Shown: in pieces, positions 1 to 8,319 of the stretch
Layout of the letters: the number at the start of each line of letters is the position of its first letter
Numbering within the stretch: position 1 is the stretch's first letter
Assembly: GCA_050257395.1 (NCBI GenBank)
Contig: JBLMWU010000124.1
Span: forward strand, 1 to 60,859
Reading direction: 5' to 3'
DNA length: 60,859 bases
From: JAIRTY01 sp050257395
GTDB lineage: Bacteria; Actinomycetota; Actinomycetes; Streptosporangiales; Streptosporangiaceae
Notes under the pieces: generated by a model
The model's database searches: none
Seen by the model: the letters and a program-made list of their open reading frames with translations, nothing else
What the model was told of the DNA's origin: nothing
Translations under genes and position numbers: made by a program

Positions 1-1640
1 AGCCGGAACACCCCGAATCCCTGCGCGCCCTGCACCGGGCCGGAGTGGCACGCGGACAGCGCCATGGCCAGCACGGTGCGGGTGTCGCGCGGGTCGATGA
101 CGCCGTCGTCGGCCACCCGGCCGGTCGCGTACAGCGCCCGCGAGCCCGCCTCCGCGAAGTTCTCCACGGCCTCCGTGATGGCGGCCTCCAGCTCCTCGTT
201 CACCTGCTCGCCGCGGCGGGCGGCGCGCTCGCGGCGGACGATCGACATGACGCCGGCCATCTGCTTCGGGCCCATGATCGCGATCTTGGCGGTCGGCCAC
301 AGGAACACGAACCGGGTGTCGAACGCGCGGCCGCCCATGCCGTAGTTGCCGGCCCCGTAGCTCGCGCCGAGGATGACCGTGACGTGCGGGACCTTCGAGT
401 TCGACAGCGCGTTGATCATCTGGCTGCCGTGCTTGACGATGCCGCCCCGCTCGTAGTCGCGGCCCACCATATAGCCGGTGATGTTCTGCAGGAACACCAG
501 CGGGGTGCTGGTCTGGTTGCACAGCTGGATGAACTGCGCCGCCTTCTGGGACGAGTCGGAGAACAGCACCCCGTTGCTGGCGATGATGCCCACGGCAAAG
601 CCGTGGACGTGCGCCCAGCCGGTCACCAGGGTCGGCCCGTACCGCGGCTTGAACTCCTCGAACCGGCTGCCGTCCACCACCCGGGCGATGATCTCGCGGA
701 CGTCCACCGGGGTGCGCAGGTCCGCGGGCATCAGCCCGAGGAGTTCCTCCGGGTCGTGAGCGGGCGGCTCGGGGCTGGCGGTGACCGGGCCGGGCCCCTG
801 CTTGCACCAGTGCAGATGCGCCACCACCTGCCGGGCCATGCTGATGGCCTCGTGCTCGTCCTCGGCCAGGTAGTCGGCCAGGCCGCTGACCGCGGCGTGC
901 ATCTGGGCGCCGCCCAGCTCCTCGTCGTCGGCGTCCTCGCCGGTGGCCATTTTCACCAGCGGCGGGCCGCCGAGGAACACCTTGGCGCCGCCCCGGACGA
1001 AGATGTTGTAGTCCGACATCCCCGGCTGGTAGGCGCCGCCAGCGGTGGAGCTGCCGAACACCACCGAGATGGTGGGGACGCCCAGCGCGGACAGCTCGGT
1101 GATGTCGTGGAACATGCGGCCACTCTCGGCGAAGTGCACCATGGTGCGGCGCAGCACCGCGTCCGGGTCCTCACCCGCCGACAGGCCGCGCAGGTCACCG
1201 CCGGCCGACTCGACGAACTGGAGATAGGGCAGCCGGTTGTCGCGGGCGACCTCCAGGGCGCGCATGAGCTTGCGGATGCTGACCGCGGTCAGGGCGCCGC
1301 CGAGGTCGGTCGGGTCGTTGGCGACGATGACGCACTCGGTCCCCTCGACCACCCCGATGCCGATCACCATCCCGCCGCCCACGGCGTAGTCGGTCTGGTA
1401 GCCGGCCAGCGGGCTCAGTTCCAGGAACGGGGTGTCCGGGTCGAGCAGCAGGGCGACCCGCTCGCGGGCGAGCAGCTTGCCGCGGCCGCGGTGCCGCTCG
1501 ATCGCCCGGGTGCCGCCGCCCAGCGACGCCTGCTCCAGCAGGCCGCCGAGCTCGCCCACCAGGCCCAGCATCTGCTCCCGGCTGGCGGCGAACGCCGGGT
1601 CCCGGGGATCCACGGCGGTCGGCAGGACTGGCGCAGGCAC
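1..1640 (-). CDS. Acyl-CoA carboxylase beta subunit (carboxyltransferase), C-terminus cut by window
   Basis: Biotin-dependent carboxyltransferase subunit that moves CO2 from carboxybiotin to an acyl-CoA in the cytosol. 546 codons are visible from the GTG at 1640, which has a GGAGG site just upstream. Both crotonase-fold halves are present: the N half has the ESAGG (about residues 144-148) and GSSTAGGAY (about 196-204) loops, the C half GASYGAGNYGMGG (about 425-437). The last visible residues, CHSGPVQGAQGFGVFR, match the usual C-terminus of methylcrotonyl-CoA carboxylase-type beta subunits, so only a few residues are missing. It starts 24 nt after the acyl-CoA dehydrogenase stop, which suggests one operon for leucine-type or other branched acyl-CoA catabolism. 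The biotin carboxylase subunit would lie beyond the window edge. Substrate is inferred. Confidence 0.93.
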   Translation of the reverse strand, partial: MPAPVLPTAVDPRDPAFAASREQMLGLVGELGGLLEQASLGGGTRAIERHRGRGKLLARERVALLLDPDTPFLELSPLAGYQTDYAVGGGMVIGIGVVEGTECVIVANDPTDLGGALTAVSIRKLMRALEVARDNRLPYLQFVESAGGDLRGLSAGEDPDAVLRRTMVHFAESGRMFHDITELSALGVPTISVVFGSSTAGGAYQPGMSDYNIFVRGGAKVFLGGPPLVKMATGEDADDEELGGAQMHAAVSGLADYLAEDEHEAISMARQVVAHLHWCKQGPGPVTASPEPPAHDPEELLGLMPADLRTPVDVREIIARVVDGSRFEEFKPRYGPTLVTGWAHVHGFAVGIIASNGVLFSDSSQKAAQFIQLCNQTSTPLVFLQNITGYMVGRDYERGGIVKHGSQMINALSNSKVPHVTVILGASYGAGNYGMGGRAFDTRFVFLWPTAKIAIMGPKQMAGVMSIVRRERAARRGEQVNEELEAAITEAVENFAEAGSRALYATGRVADDGVIDPRDTRTVLAMALSACHSGPVQGAQGFGVFR

Positions 1641-1664
1641 CGCACCTCCCAGCTGGTCAGCGGC

Positions 1665-2810
1665 TCAGGCCGTGAAACCGTCCATGCGGGCCAGGATCTG
1701 CAGCATCACCTCGTCGGCTCCCCCGCCGATCGACATCAGGCGGCTGTCCCGGAAGTAGCGTGACACCCAGGTCTCGGCCATGTAGCCGAACCCGCCGTGG
1801 AACTGCAGGCAGGTGTCGGCGACCTCGCGCTGCAGCCGGCCCGCCTTGAGCTTCGCGATGGTGGCGAACCGGGTGGTGTCCTCGCCGCGCATGTACGCTT
1901 CCGCGCACGCGTAGTTGTACTGGCGCAGCAGGTCCAGCTCCGCGGCCAGCTCGGCGAGCCGGAACTGGATGTACTGCTTGGACAGCAGGGGCCCGCCGAA
2001 GACTTCTCGTTCCCGCAGATAATCGGCGGTGCGGCGGAGGGCGGTCTCCATCCCGGCGGTCCCGCTGTAGGCGGCGATCATCCGCTCGTTCTGGAACTGG
2101 TTCATCTGCTGCTGGAACCCGCGGCCGGCCTCGCCGATGGTGTTGGCCACCGGGACCCTGGCGTCGGTGAACGACAGCTCCGCGGTGTCGGAGCACTCGT
2201 TGCCGAGCTTGCGCAGCTTGCGGCTGACCGCGAAGCCGGGCGTGTCCGTGGGGAACACGATCTGCGACATGCCCCGGTAGCCGCCCTCGTCCGAGGTGCG
2301 CGCCAGCAGGCACAGCCAGTCCGCCTGGGTGCCGTTGGTGATGTAGAGCTTCGAGCCGTTGATCACCCACTCGTCGCCGTCGCGGACGGCGCGGGTCCGG
2401 ATGCCCGCCACGTCCGAGCCCGCGTCGGGCTCGGTGACGGCGATCGCGGCCACCATCTCGCCCCGCAGGGCCGGCGCGAGATAACGCTGCTTGAGCTCGT
2501 GGCTGCCGTGCCGGTGCAGGGACGGCGTGGCCATGTCGGTGTGTGCCATGATGGCCATCGCCACCCCGGCGGAGCCCATCCGGCCGAGCTCCTCGCCGAA
2601 GACCACCGTGTAGGAGTGGTCGGCGCCCTGGCCGCCGTAGGCGGGGTCGTACTCCACCCCCAGCAGCCCGGCTTCGCCGAGCTTCTTGAAAACCTCGTGA
2701 GCCGGGAAGATCTCGGCTTCTTCCCACTCCTCGACGTGCGGCACGATCTCGCGCTGGAGCACTCCCCGCACCGACTGCCGGAATGCCTCGTGGTCCTCGG
2801 TAAAGAGCAT
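1665..2810 (-). CDS. Acyl-CoA dehydrogenase, isovaleryl/long-chain-like
   Basis: FAD enzyme of 381 residues that introduces the alpha-beta double bond into an acyl-CoA. The FAD/substrate signature AVTEPDAGSD (about 123-132) and the C-terminal FHGGFGYMAETWVSRYFRD are present. The position that carries the catalytic Glu in medium- and short-chain enzymes (YEG) reads IGGGADE here, while FQNER has a Glu at the helix-G position used by isovaleryl- and long-chain acyl-CoA dehydrogenases. Paired with the downstream carboxylase, this fits an acyl-CoA dehydrogenase/carboxylase module of the leucine-catabolism type. The start has no strong ribosome site. Substrate not proven. Confidence 0.93.
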   Translation of the reverse strand: MLFTEDHEAFRQSVRGVLQREIVPHVEEWEEAEIFPAHEVFKKLGEAGLLGVEYDPAYGGQGADHSYTVVFGEELGRMGSAGVAMAIMAHTDMATPSLHRHGSHELKQRYLAPALRGEMVAAIAVTEPDAGSDVAGIRTRAVRDGDEWVINGSKLYITNGTQADWLCLLARTSDEGGYRGMSQIVFPTDTPGFAVSRKLRKLGNECSDTAELSFTDARVPVANTIGEAGRGFQQQMNQFQNERMIAAYSGTAGMETALRRTADYLREREVFGGPLLSKQYIQFRLAELAAELDLLRQYNYACAEAYMRGEDTTRFATIAKLKAGRLQREVADTCLQFHGGFGYMAETWVSRYFRDSRLMSIGGGADEVMLQILARMDGFTA

Positions 2811-2911
2811 CCTCGTCCGTACTTACCTAGGAGTAACTTGATGGAAGCTCACGCATCGTAGGGCGGCTGGAGCCAGGCCCGCAAGGCTCGCGCGCAGCGG
2901 GCCGCCCGGTG

Positions 2912-4216
2912 TCATGGCGCGGGGATCCCGAGCGGGGAGTCGGGGAAGGCCCCGGCCGCGAAGTCCGCCGTGACCCCGGGGACCTCGATCACCTCGACAT
3001 CCTCCCGCGCCAGGTCCAGGATGAGCCGGGCCACCAGCCGCATGTCGGCGTCCGCCGGGATCGCGATCGCGGCCGCGTGCCCGTCCCGGGCTGCCCGCAC
3101 CGCCGCCCGCAGGCAGGCGTCTTCCTCACCCGGCTCGCCGGTGACCGTGCGGGTGCCCGCCCGCAGCAGGTCGGCGACCTGGTCCAGGGACCGGCCCAGG
3201 CCGGCCACCACGGACGCGCGGCGCAGCTCCCGGATGGCCCGCGGGGTGAGCAGGTCACGGGCGCCCGGCCCGGTGCCCACCAGCGCGAGCCGCCCCCGGG
3301 GCCGCACCCGCGCGACGGCCACCGCGACGCTGCCGGCCCGCAGCGCGGGCACGGCCAGTTCCGACGCCCCTGCCAGCGCGGCCGCCTCCGCCGCCCCCGG
3401 GCCCGCACCGCCGCGCTGCTGCAGCCCGGCGGCGATCAGCCGCTCCGCCGGGTAGATCACCAGCGGCCAGCCGCGCTGCCGGACCGCCTCCCGCAGGCCG
3501 GCCTCCCCGGCCTGGCCGTCCGCGGTGGCCACGGCGGCCACGCAGGCGGCCGACAGCCCGGCCGCCCTCAGCGCGCCGTCCGCGAGATCCAGCACATCCT
3601 CGGCGGCCGCCCCGCGGCTGGCGTCCACGCCGATCACCAGGGACGGCGGCCGCAGCACCGCGGTGCGCGCGTCGCCCGGCACGGCCTCGTCCGTGATGAG
3701 GATCCGGTAGTCGCCCGCGGCGCCCACGGTGTCCGGGAGCGGCGGCAGCGGCCACGTGTGCGCGGACTCCAGCCGGACCCGCTCGCCGTCGAGCAGCGCG
3801 CGGCTCACCGTGCCGATCGCCCCCTCGGTCGGCCAGTCCAGCTCGCCCAGGCCCGGCAGGCTCACCGCGTCGGTCGAGGTGGTGATGACCGGGTCCGCGC
3901 CGAACACGGCGGCGACCCGGGTTGCCAGCGCGTTCGCGCCCGCGGCGTGGCCCCCGACCACCGCCACCGCGTGCCGGGACGACTCGTCCACGCACACCAC
4001 CGCGGGATCGGTCCACTTGCTGTCCAGCAGCGGCGCTATCAGCCGCACCGTCGCCCCCACCGCGTGGAAGCACACCAGCGCCTCGCACTGCGCCCAGGCC
4101 TGCGGCAGCACCTGCCGGACCGGGCCGTCATACAGCCGGGTCTGGCCGGGCCAGGCTTCCGCCAGCCGGGCCGCGGCGAGCCGGCCGCCCCGGGTGACGG
4201 CGATCAGGCCGATCAT
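2912..4216 (-). CDS. cbiG: CbiG-type cobalt-precorrin-5A hydrolase fused to half a CobJ methyltransferase domain
   Basis: 434 residues. Residues 1 to about 300 look like CbiG: IGLIAVTRGG start, CFHAVGATVR, the VGGHAAGANALA motif of the central region, and the C-domain motif LVIGVDASRGAAAEDVLDL. CbiG opens the delta-lactone of cobalt-precorrin-5A in corrin-ring synthesis. From residue 308 (GRLALVGTGPGARDLLTPRA) the sequence matches the N-terminal half of precorrin-3B C17-methyltransferase (CobJ), reaching EVPGVTA and PLG, then stops at residue 434. The SAM-site loop, usually SGDPG-like, reads IPADADM. CobJ normally continues for roughly another 110-120 residues, and only 101 nt separate the stop from the next gene. 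The CbiG part may work; the CobJ part looks dead or vestigial. No other cobalamin gene is nearby. Confidence 0.85.
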   Translation of the reverse strand: MIGLIAVTRGGRLAAARLAEAWPGQTRLYDGPVRQVLPQAWAQCEALVCFHAVGATVRLIAPLLDSKWTDPAVVCVDESSRHAVAVVGGHAAGANALATRVAAVFGADPVITTSTDAVSLPGLGELDWPTEGAIGTVSRALLDGERVRLESAHTWPLPPLPDTVGAAGDYRILITDEAVPGDARTAVLRPPSLVIGVDASRGAAAEDVLDLADGALRAAGLSAACVAAVATADGQAGEAGLREAVRQRGWPLVIYPAERLIAAGLQQRGGAGPGAAEAAALAGASELAVPALRAGSVAVAVARVRPRGRLALVGTGPGARDLLTPRAIRELRRASVVAGLGRSLDQVADLLRAGTRTVTGEPGEEDACLRAAVRAARDGHAAAIAIPADADMRLVARLILDLAREDVEVIEVPGVTADFAAGAFPDSPLGIPAP

Positions 4217-4327
4217 GACGGCCTCCTCTCCAGCGGCTGGGCAGCGCGGACCCTTACGACCGTACCCGCTGTGCGGTCAGCGCGGCCCTGCGCCGCGCCA
4301 CCGGCGGGGCGACCACCGGCGCGGCGG

Positions 4328-4420
4328 TCAGCCGCCGCGACGCCGGCTCCTCGCGATCAGGACCACGACGACGATGACCGCCGCGACCAGCAGGAAGGGA
4401 ACGAGGCTCACGTCGTACAT
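4328..4420 (-). CDS. Small single-pass membrane peptide, 30 aa (tentative)
   Basis: A 30-residue frame beginning MYDVSLVPFLLVAAV and ending RSRRRGG: one hydrophobic span followed by an Arg-rich tail, so a predicted N-out/C-in microprotein. It sits between cbiG and the VOC gene on the same strand. No family is recognised. It could be a chance ORF, but the clean membrane span plus positive tail argues for a real small protein. Confidence 0.4.
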   Translation of the reverse strand: MYDVSLVPFLLVAAVIVVVVLIARSRRRGG

Positions 4421-4473
4421 AGCCGCACGGTAACAGTGCGGCCGCCCCGCTGAGGCCCGCCGCGGGCCCGCTG

Positions 4474-5046
4474 CTACGGCGCGGCTACCCGCTCGGCGCG
4501 GTCGGCCGCGGTCTTCGGCTCGTGCCGGACGTCGCCGGGCTGCCCCATGGCCCGCCGCCAGCAGGCGAACTCCAGCAGGATGCCGTCGGGGTCCTGGAAG
4601 TAGAAGGACCGGACGAACACGCCGGGATGCAGTTCCCGGGCCACGCCCAGCTCGCTGTCGTCGTGGTCGAGGACCGGGCTGACCCGCACCCCCTTCGCCT
4701 TGAGCTTGGCCCGGTACTCCAGGAACTTCTCCTCCGGCACGTTGAACGCCACGTGGTTCATCGAGCCCACCGCGCTCGTCCACTCCCCCAGGCCCGGCAC
4801 CGTCACCGGCGCCGACACACCCGGCACCGGGCCGGGCGCGTCGGGGAACCAGAAGAACGCCAGCGCGTTGCCACCGCCCATGTCGAAGAAGAAATGCTGG
4901 CCCGACCCGCCCGGCAGGTCCAGCGTCTTGATCAGGCGCATCCCCAGTACCTGGGTGTAGAACTCCACCGTCCGCTTCATGTCCGAGCAGACCAGCGCCA
5001 GATGATTGACGCCACCGAGGTCGAACTCCTCGTTCCGCCACTCCAT
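4474..5046 (-). CDS. VOC-family (glyoxalase/extradiol dioxygenase fold) protein
   Basis: 190 residues with two vicinal-oxygen-chelate modules. Likely metal ligands are the His in GGVNHLAL (about 14) and in SMNHVAFNV (about 96), and the Glu in GILLEFACW near residue 160. The start at 5046 (MEWRNEEF) has GGGAGG upstream; an in-frame ATG nine codons earlier is less well placed. The family covers glyoxalases, extradiol dioxygenases and thiol transferases, so the reaction cannot be read from sequence. Single gene, 125 nt from the divergent hydrolase gene. Confidence 0.85.
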   Translation of the reverse strand: MEWRNEEFDLGGVNHLALVCSDMKRTVEFYTQVLGMRLIKTLDLPGGSGQHFFFDMGGGNALAFFWFPDAPGPVPGVSAPVTVPGLGEWTSAVGSMNHVAFNVPEEKFLEYRAKLKAKGVRVSPVLDHDDSELGVARELHPGVFVRSFYFQDPDGILLEFACWRRAMGQPGDVRHEPKTAADRAERVAAP

Positions 5047-5171
5047 GACGTCCTCCCTCAGCGCGCAGTGCACCAGACCCGTCTCAATCTAGAACCAGTT
5101 CCGCCAATCCCCTACCCTTCTGCCCGGTAAGGGCCGATCCGTGCGGCCCTCAACCCGCCGGGAGGCTGGCG

Positions 5172-6290
5172 ATGGCCGAGGTCGTGAGGGAGTTCGTGGG
5201 GCTGCCGTCACCGGTGGCCGGCCGGGCCGGCGCCGGCGGCCACCCGTGCCAGGGCATCTACCACCGGCCGGCCGGCACCTGGCCGGCCACCGCGTTCATC
5301 GCCACTCACTACAACGTGGACTTCTCCGAGCACTACCTGGCCTCACTGCTGGCCGAGCGCGGCTTCGGGTTCCTCGGCTGGAACACCCGGTTCCGCGGGA
5401 ACGAGGCGCACTTCCTGCTGGACCACGCGCTCGCGGAGATCGGGGTCGGCGTCCGGTGGCTCCGGGAGCAGGCGCGGGTGCAGCGGGTCGTCCTGCTCGG
5501 CAACTCCGGCGGCGGGTCCCTCATGGCCGCCTATCAGTCGCAGGCCACCGAGCCGAACGTCACCCCGGTCGCGGGCATGCGGCCCCTGCCCGCCATCGGG
5601 CAGCTGCCGCCCGGCGACCTGTTCATCGCGCTCGCCGCCCACGCGGGCCGCCCCGAGGTGCTGACCGCCTGGCTCGACCCCTCGGTCACCGACGAGACCG
5701 ACCCGCTGTCCGCCGATCCGGAGCTCGACCCGTTCAACCCCGCGCACGGGCCGCCCTACTCCGCCGGGTTCCAGCACCGGTACCGGCAGGCCCAGCGGGA
5801 GCGCAACGAGCGCATCACCGACTGGGCGCTCGCGCAGCTGGCCGTGCTGGCCGGGACCCGGGCCCGGGACCGGCTGTTCAACGTCTACCGCAGCTGGGCT
5901 GACCTGCGGATGATCGACCCGTCCATCGAGCCGTCGGACCGCCGGCCCAACTGGTGTTACCTGGGCGAGCCGGTCAGGGCCAACTACGGCGTGTTCGGTA
6001 TCGGGGCGCTGAGCACGCTGCGGACGTGGCTGTCGATGTGGAGCCTGCGGACCTCCCAGTGCACCGCCGCGCCGCACCTGCGCCGGATCAGCGTGCCGTC
6101 CCTGGTCGTCCACGCCACCGCGGACGCCTGCGTGTATGAGAGCGACGCGCGGGCGATCCACTCCGCGCTCGCCGCGGCGGACAAGCGGCTGGAGTTCCTC
6201 AAGGCCGACCACTACCTGCAGGAGCCGGCCGGTGCCCGGGCCGAGGCCGCCGACCTGATCGCGGCCTGGGTGGCCGGGCACGGCGGGTAG
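5172..6290 (+). CDS. Alpha/beta hydrolase, unknown substrate
   Basis: 372 residues with no signal peptide. The nucleophile elbow is GNSGGG with Ser112; probable acid Asp318 (HATADACVY) and base His347 (KADHYLQEP) complete a triad in the right order. A long insertion between about 120 and 300 (including FNPAHGPPYSAGFQ) forms an atypical cap. AGGCTGGCG lies just before ATG 5172. It resembles uncharacterised actinobacterial/proteobacterial hydrolases; an ester, lactone or thioester substrate is possible. Nothing in the neighbours fixes the role. Confidence 0.83.
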   Translation: MAEVVREFVGLPSPVAGRAGAGGHPCQGIYHRPAGTWPATAFIATHYNVDFSEHYLASLLAERGFGFLGWNTRFRGNEAHFLLDHALAEIGVGVRWLREQARVQRVVLLGNSGGGSLMAAYQSQATEPNVTPVAGMRPLPAIGQLPPGDLFIALAAHAGRPEVLTAWLDPSVTDETDPLSADPELDPFNPAHGPPYSAGFQHRYRQAQRERNERITDWALAQLAVLAGTRARDRLFNVYRSWADLRMIDPSIEPSDRRPNWCYLGEPVRANYGVFGIGALSTLRTWLSMWSLRTSQCTAAPHLRRISVPSLVVHATADACVYESDARAIHSALAAADKRLEFLKADHYLQEPAGARAEAADLIAAWVAGHGG

Positions 6291-6318
6291 GCATTCCCGA
6301 GCTCCGGCGGGATCGCGG

Positions 6319-6585
6319 TCAGCCGGCCCGGTGCCCGTGCTGGCGGGCGAGGCTGTCCAGCATCGCCGCCGCCCTGGCCTTGTCCGCGCGGAACGATTGC
6401 AGCTGAGCCGCCGAAAGCTGGGTCACGAAGGTCCACGGGTTGCGTTCCCGGCGGCCGTCGACCTTGGCGAGCCGGTAGAGCACCTGCCCGTCCGACCGCA
6501 TGACCCAATCCCAGGTCATCACCGCCAGGTCGCTGGCTGACCTGCAGCTGACCTGGGCAATTACCTTCGGGGAGATCAATGCCAT
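6319..6585 (-). CDS. Hypothetical protein, 88 aa
   Basis: No family recognised. 88 residues beginning MALISPKVIAQVSC and ending RQHGHRAG; soluble, mixed composition, with a basic middle (VDGRRERNPW). GAGAGGG lies at good spacing before the ATG. It converges on the hydrolase gene, 28 nt apart. The ribosome site and normal codon usage support it as real; function unknown. Confidence 0.55.
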   Translation of the reverse strand: MALISPKVIAQVSCRSASDLAVMTWDWVMRSDGQVLYRLAKVDGRRERNPWTFVTQLSAAQLQSFRADKARAAAMLDSLARQHGHRAG

Positions 6586-6771
6586 GCGATGAGCCCTCTC
6601 GCCAATGGTGCCCTGGACGTGCCGCCCCGTCCCGGGGGCGGTTCTGCTGCCGTGGCGACAGAGGCTACCGGCTCACTCTGCAAAGGATTGCACAGTTCAC
6701 CGGAATGTCAGAAACATCACCACGGGCCGGCAGCCGCCGGGCCAGGCGCCGGGCCGCGGGACAGCGTGACA

Positions 6772-6800
6772 TTGACGCAACCGGACGGTTGCAATATGGT
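6772..6800 (+). promoter_or_regulatory. Promoter of SRPBCC-arsR-DUF899 operon
   Basis: TTGACG (6772-6777) and TATGGT (6795-6800) with a 17-nt spacer form a good housekeeping-type promoter 36 nt before the first gene. The first operator lies inside the spacer and the second just after the -10, which suits repression by steric block. Confidence 0.7.
6777..6792. promoter_or_regulatory. Operator palindrome 1
   Basis: Perfect inverted repeat GCAACCG-GA-CGGTTGC in the promoter spacer. It is the same as operator 2 except for the central two bases; the centres are 25 bp apart. Probably bound by the ArsR-family protein of the operon. Confidence 0.75.
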
Positions 6801-6801
6801 G

Positions 6802-6817
6802 GCAACCGACCGGTTGC
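6802..6817. promoter_or_regulatory. Operator palindrome 2
   Basis: Perfect inverted repeat GCAACCG-AC-CGGTTGC immediately downstream of the -10 element, covering the likely transcription start. Second copy of the operator. Confidence 0.75.
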
Positions 6818-6835
6818 TACAGGCTGGAGGCCGAC

Positions 6836-7267
6836 ATGGGATTTCCCGATCGCATCGAGCGGACCGTGGAGCTCGCCGCCCCGCCTGCCGCGGTATGGGC
6901 CGCGCTCACCACGGCCGAGGGGCTGAGCGCCTGGTTCGGCGACGAGGCCACGATCGATCTGCGCCCCGGCGGCGCGGCCCAGCTGCGGTGGACCGGCCGG
7001 TACACCGCGGACATGCGGGTGGAGCGGGTCGAGGAGCCACGGGTGTTCGGGTTCACCTGGCAGCTCCAGGAACTGCCCGAGGATGATCCGCGCCGCACCT
7101 ACGTCGAGTTCACGCTCGAGCCGTCCGGTGCGGGCACGCGGCTGACGGTGGTCGAGACCGGCTTCGCCCAGCTGCCGGACGAGCCCCACCGCAAGGCGTA
7201 CGACGGTCACACCGAAGGGTGGGCGCGCGAGCTGGGCGAGCTGGTGAGCTACCTCGATGCCACCTGA
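6836..7267 (+). CDS. SRPBCC (AHSA1-like) domain protein
   Basis: 143 residues of the START/Bet v1-like helix-grip fold in its AHSA1 form: IERTVELAAPPAAVWAALT at the N-terminus, EGLSAWFGDEA, FTWQ, and the C-terminal helix GHTEGWARELGELVSYL. Such proteins bind small hydrophobic ligands; the reaction, if any, is unknown. GGAGG lies before ATG 6836. It overlaps the next gene by 11 nt, so the two are translationally coupled. SRPBCC-ArsR pairs are a common arrangement in which the regulator controls the operon. Confidence 0.9.
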   Translation: MGFPDRIERTVELAAPPAAVWAALTTAEGLSAWFGDEATIDLRPGGAAQLRWTGRYTADMRVERVEEPRVFGFTWQLQELPEDDPRRTYVEFTLEPSGAGTRLTVVETGFAQLPDEPHRKAYDGHTEGWARELGELVSYLDAT

Positions 7268-7610
7268 CATCGGGGAACCTGACATCGAGGCCATGGCCGA
7301 GCAGGTGTTCATCGCCCTGGCCGACCCGAGCCGGCGCGCCATCCTGGCGGCGCTGGCCTCGGGCGGCCCGGCCACGGCCACGGACCTGGCGGCGCAGCTG
7401 CCGATCAGCCGGCAGGCGGTCGCCAAGCACCTGGCCCTGCTGGCCGAGGCAGGCCTGGTGACGGCCGAGCCGGGGGAACGGCGCCGGGTGCGCTACCGGC
7501 TGCGTTCCGCCCCGATGCAGGTGGCGCAGCAGTTCCTGGCCGCGCTGGCCCGGGACTGGGACAGCCCGCTCGCGGCCCTGCAGGACCATCTGAGGAGGAC
7601 ACGGCAATGA
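7257..7610 (+). CDS. ArsR-family winged-helix transcriptional regulator
   Basis: 117 residues: winged helix with FIALADPSRRAILAAL, the recognition-helix region ISRQAVAKHLALLAEAGLV (about 45-63) and the wing GERRRVRYRL. No Cys metal site is visible, so a metal-sensing role is unlikely; this type is usually found with SRPBCC partners. It is the obvious candidate to bind the twin palindromes upstream of the operon. It overlaps the genes on both sides (11 nt and 4 nt). Confidence 0.92.
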   Translation: MPPDIGEPDIEAMAEQVFIALADPSRRAILAALASGGPATATDLAAQLPISRQAVAKHLALLAEAGLVTAEPGERRRVRYRLRSAPMQVAQQFLAALARDWDSPLAALQDHLRRTRQ

Positions 7611-8290
7611 CAACGATGAAGACCCCGCCGATCGTCACGGCGGAGGAGTGGGAAAGCGCCCGCCAGCAGCTGCTCGTGAAGGAGAAGGAGCTGACCCGCG
7701 CCCGGGACGCGCTGGCCGCCGAGCGCCGGCGGATGCCGTGGCTGGCGGTGGACAAGGACTACGCGTTCGAGGGCCCGCAGGGCCGGGTCAGCCTGCCCGG
7801 CCTGTTCGAGGGCCGCCGCCAGCTGATCGTCTACCGCGCGTTCTTCGAGCCGGGTGTGTACGGCTGGCCCGGCCACGCGTGCCCGGGCTGCTCCCTGGTG
7901 GCCGACCAGGTCGCCCACCTCGCGCACCTGAACGCCCGGGACACCACGCTGGCGTTCGTCTCGCGCGCGCCGCAGCCGGAGATCGCGCGGCTGAAGGCGC
8001 GGATGGGCTGGACGATGCCCTGGTACACGATGACCGACGGGTTCGACGCCGACTTCGGCGTGGACGAGTGGCACGGCACGAACGCCTTCATCCGCGACGG
8101 TGACCGGGTGTTCCGGACCTACTTCGTCAACAACCGCGGCGACGAGGTGATGGGCGGCACCTGGAGCTACCTCGACATCACCGCGCTGGGGCGGCAGGAG
8201 GAGTGGGAGGACTCCCCCGACGGCTACCCGCAGACGCCGCCGTACCAGTGGTGGCGGTGGCACGACGCCTACGGCGAAGCGGGGCAGTGA
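7607..8290 (+). CDS. DUF899 thioredoxin-like protein
   Basis: 227 residues of the DUF899 family: N-terminal helix (EEWESARQQLLVKEKELTRARD), the RRRMPW segment, then a thioredoxin-like fold with CPGCSLVADQV and the C-terminal signature YQWWRWHDAYG. The CxxC suggests redox chemistry, but no activity is established for the family. Start ATG overlaps the arsR stop (ATGA), preceded by GAGGA. Third gene of the SRPBCC-ArsR operon; DUF899 beside SRPBCC/ArsR genes is a recurring arrangement. Confidence 0.9.
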   Translation: MTTMKTPPIVTAEEWESARQQLLVKEKELTRARDALAAERRRMPWLAVDKDYAFEGPQGRVSLPGLFEGRRQLIVYRAFFEPGVYGWPGHACPGCSLVADQVAHLAHLNARDTTLAFVSRAPQPEIARLKARMGWTMPWYTMTDGFDADFGVDEWHGTNAFIRDGDRVFRTYFVNNRGDEVMGGTWSYLDITALGRQEEWEDSPDGYPQTPPYQWWRWHDAYGEAGQ

Positions 8291-8297
8291 GCGGCCG

Positions 8298-8319
8298 GGC
8301 CCCCGGCTAGCCGGGGGCC
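8298..8319. terminator. Perfect GC palindrome between convergent genes
   Basis: Arms GGCCCCCGGCT / AGCCGGGGGCC with no spacer, between the DUF899 stop and the MFS gene. The MFS stop codon (8307-8309) lies inside it. No T-run follows on either side, so it is a bidirectional stem of the sort typical of high-GC actinomycetes. Confidence 0.6.

Noticed and set aside
1..1640. Propionyl-CoA or acetyl-CoA carboxylase beta subunit (primary metabolism)
   Set aside because: Operon with an isovaleryl-type acyl-CoA dehydrogenase and the methylcrotonyl-type C-terminus fit branched acyl-CoA catabolism better; the AccD at 37872 is the better candidate for malonyl-CoA.
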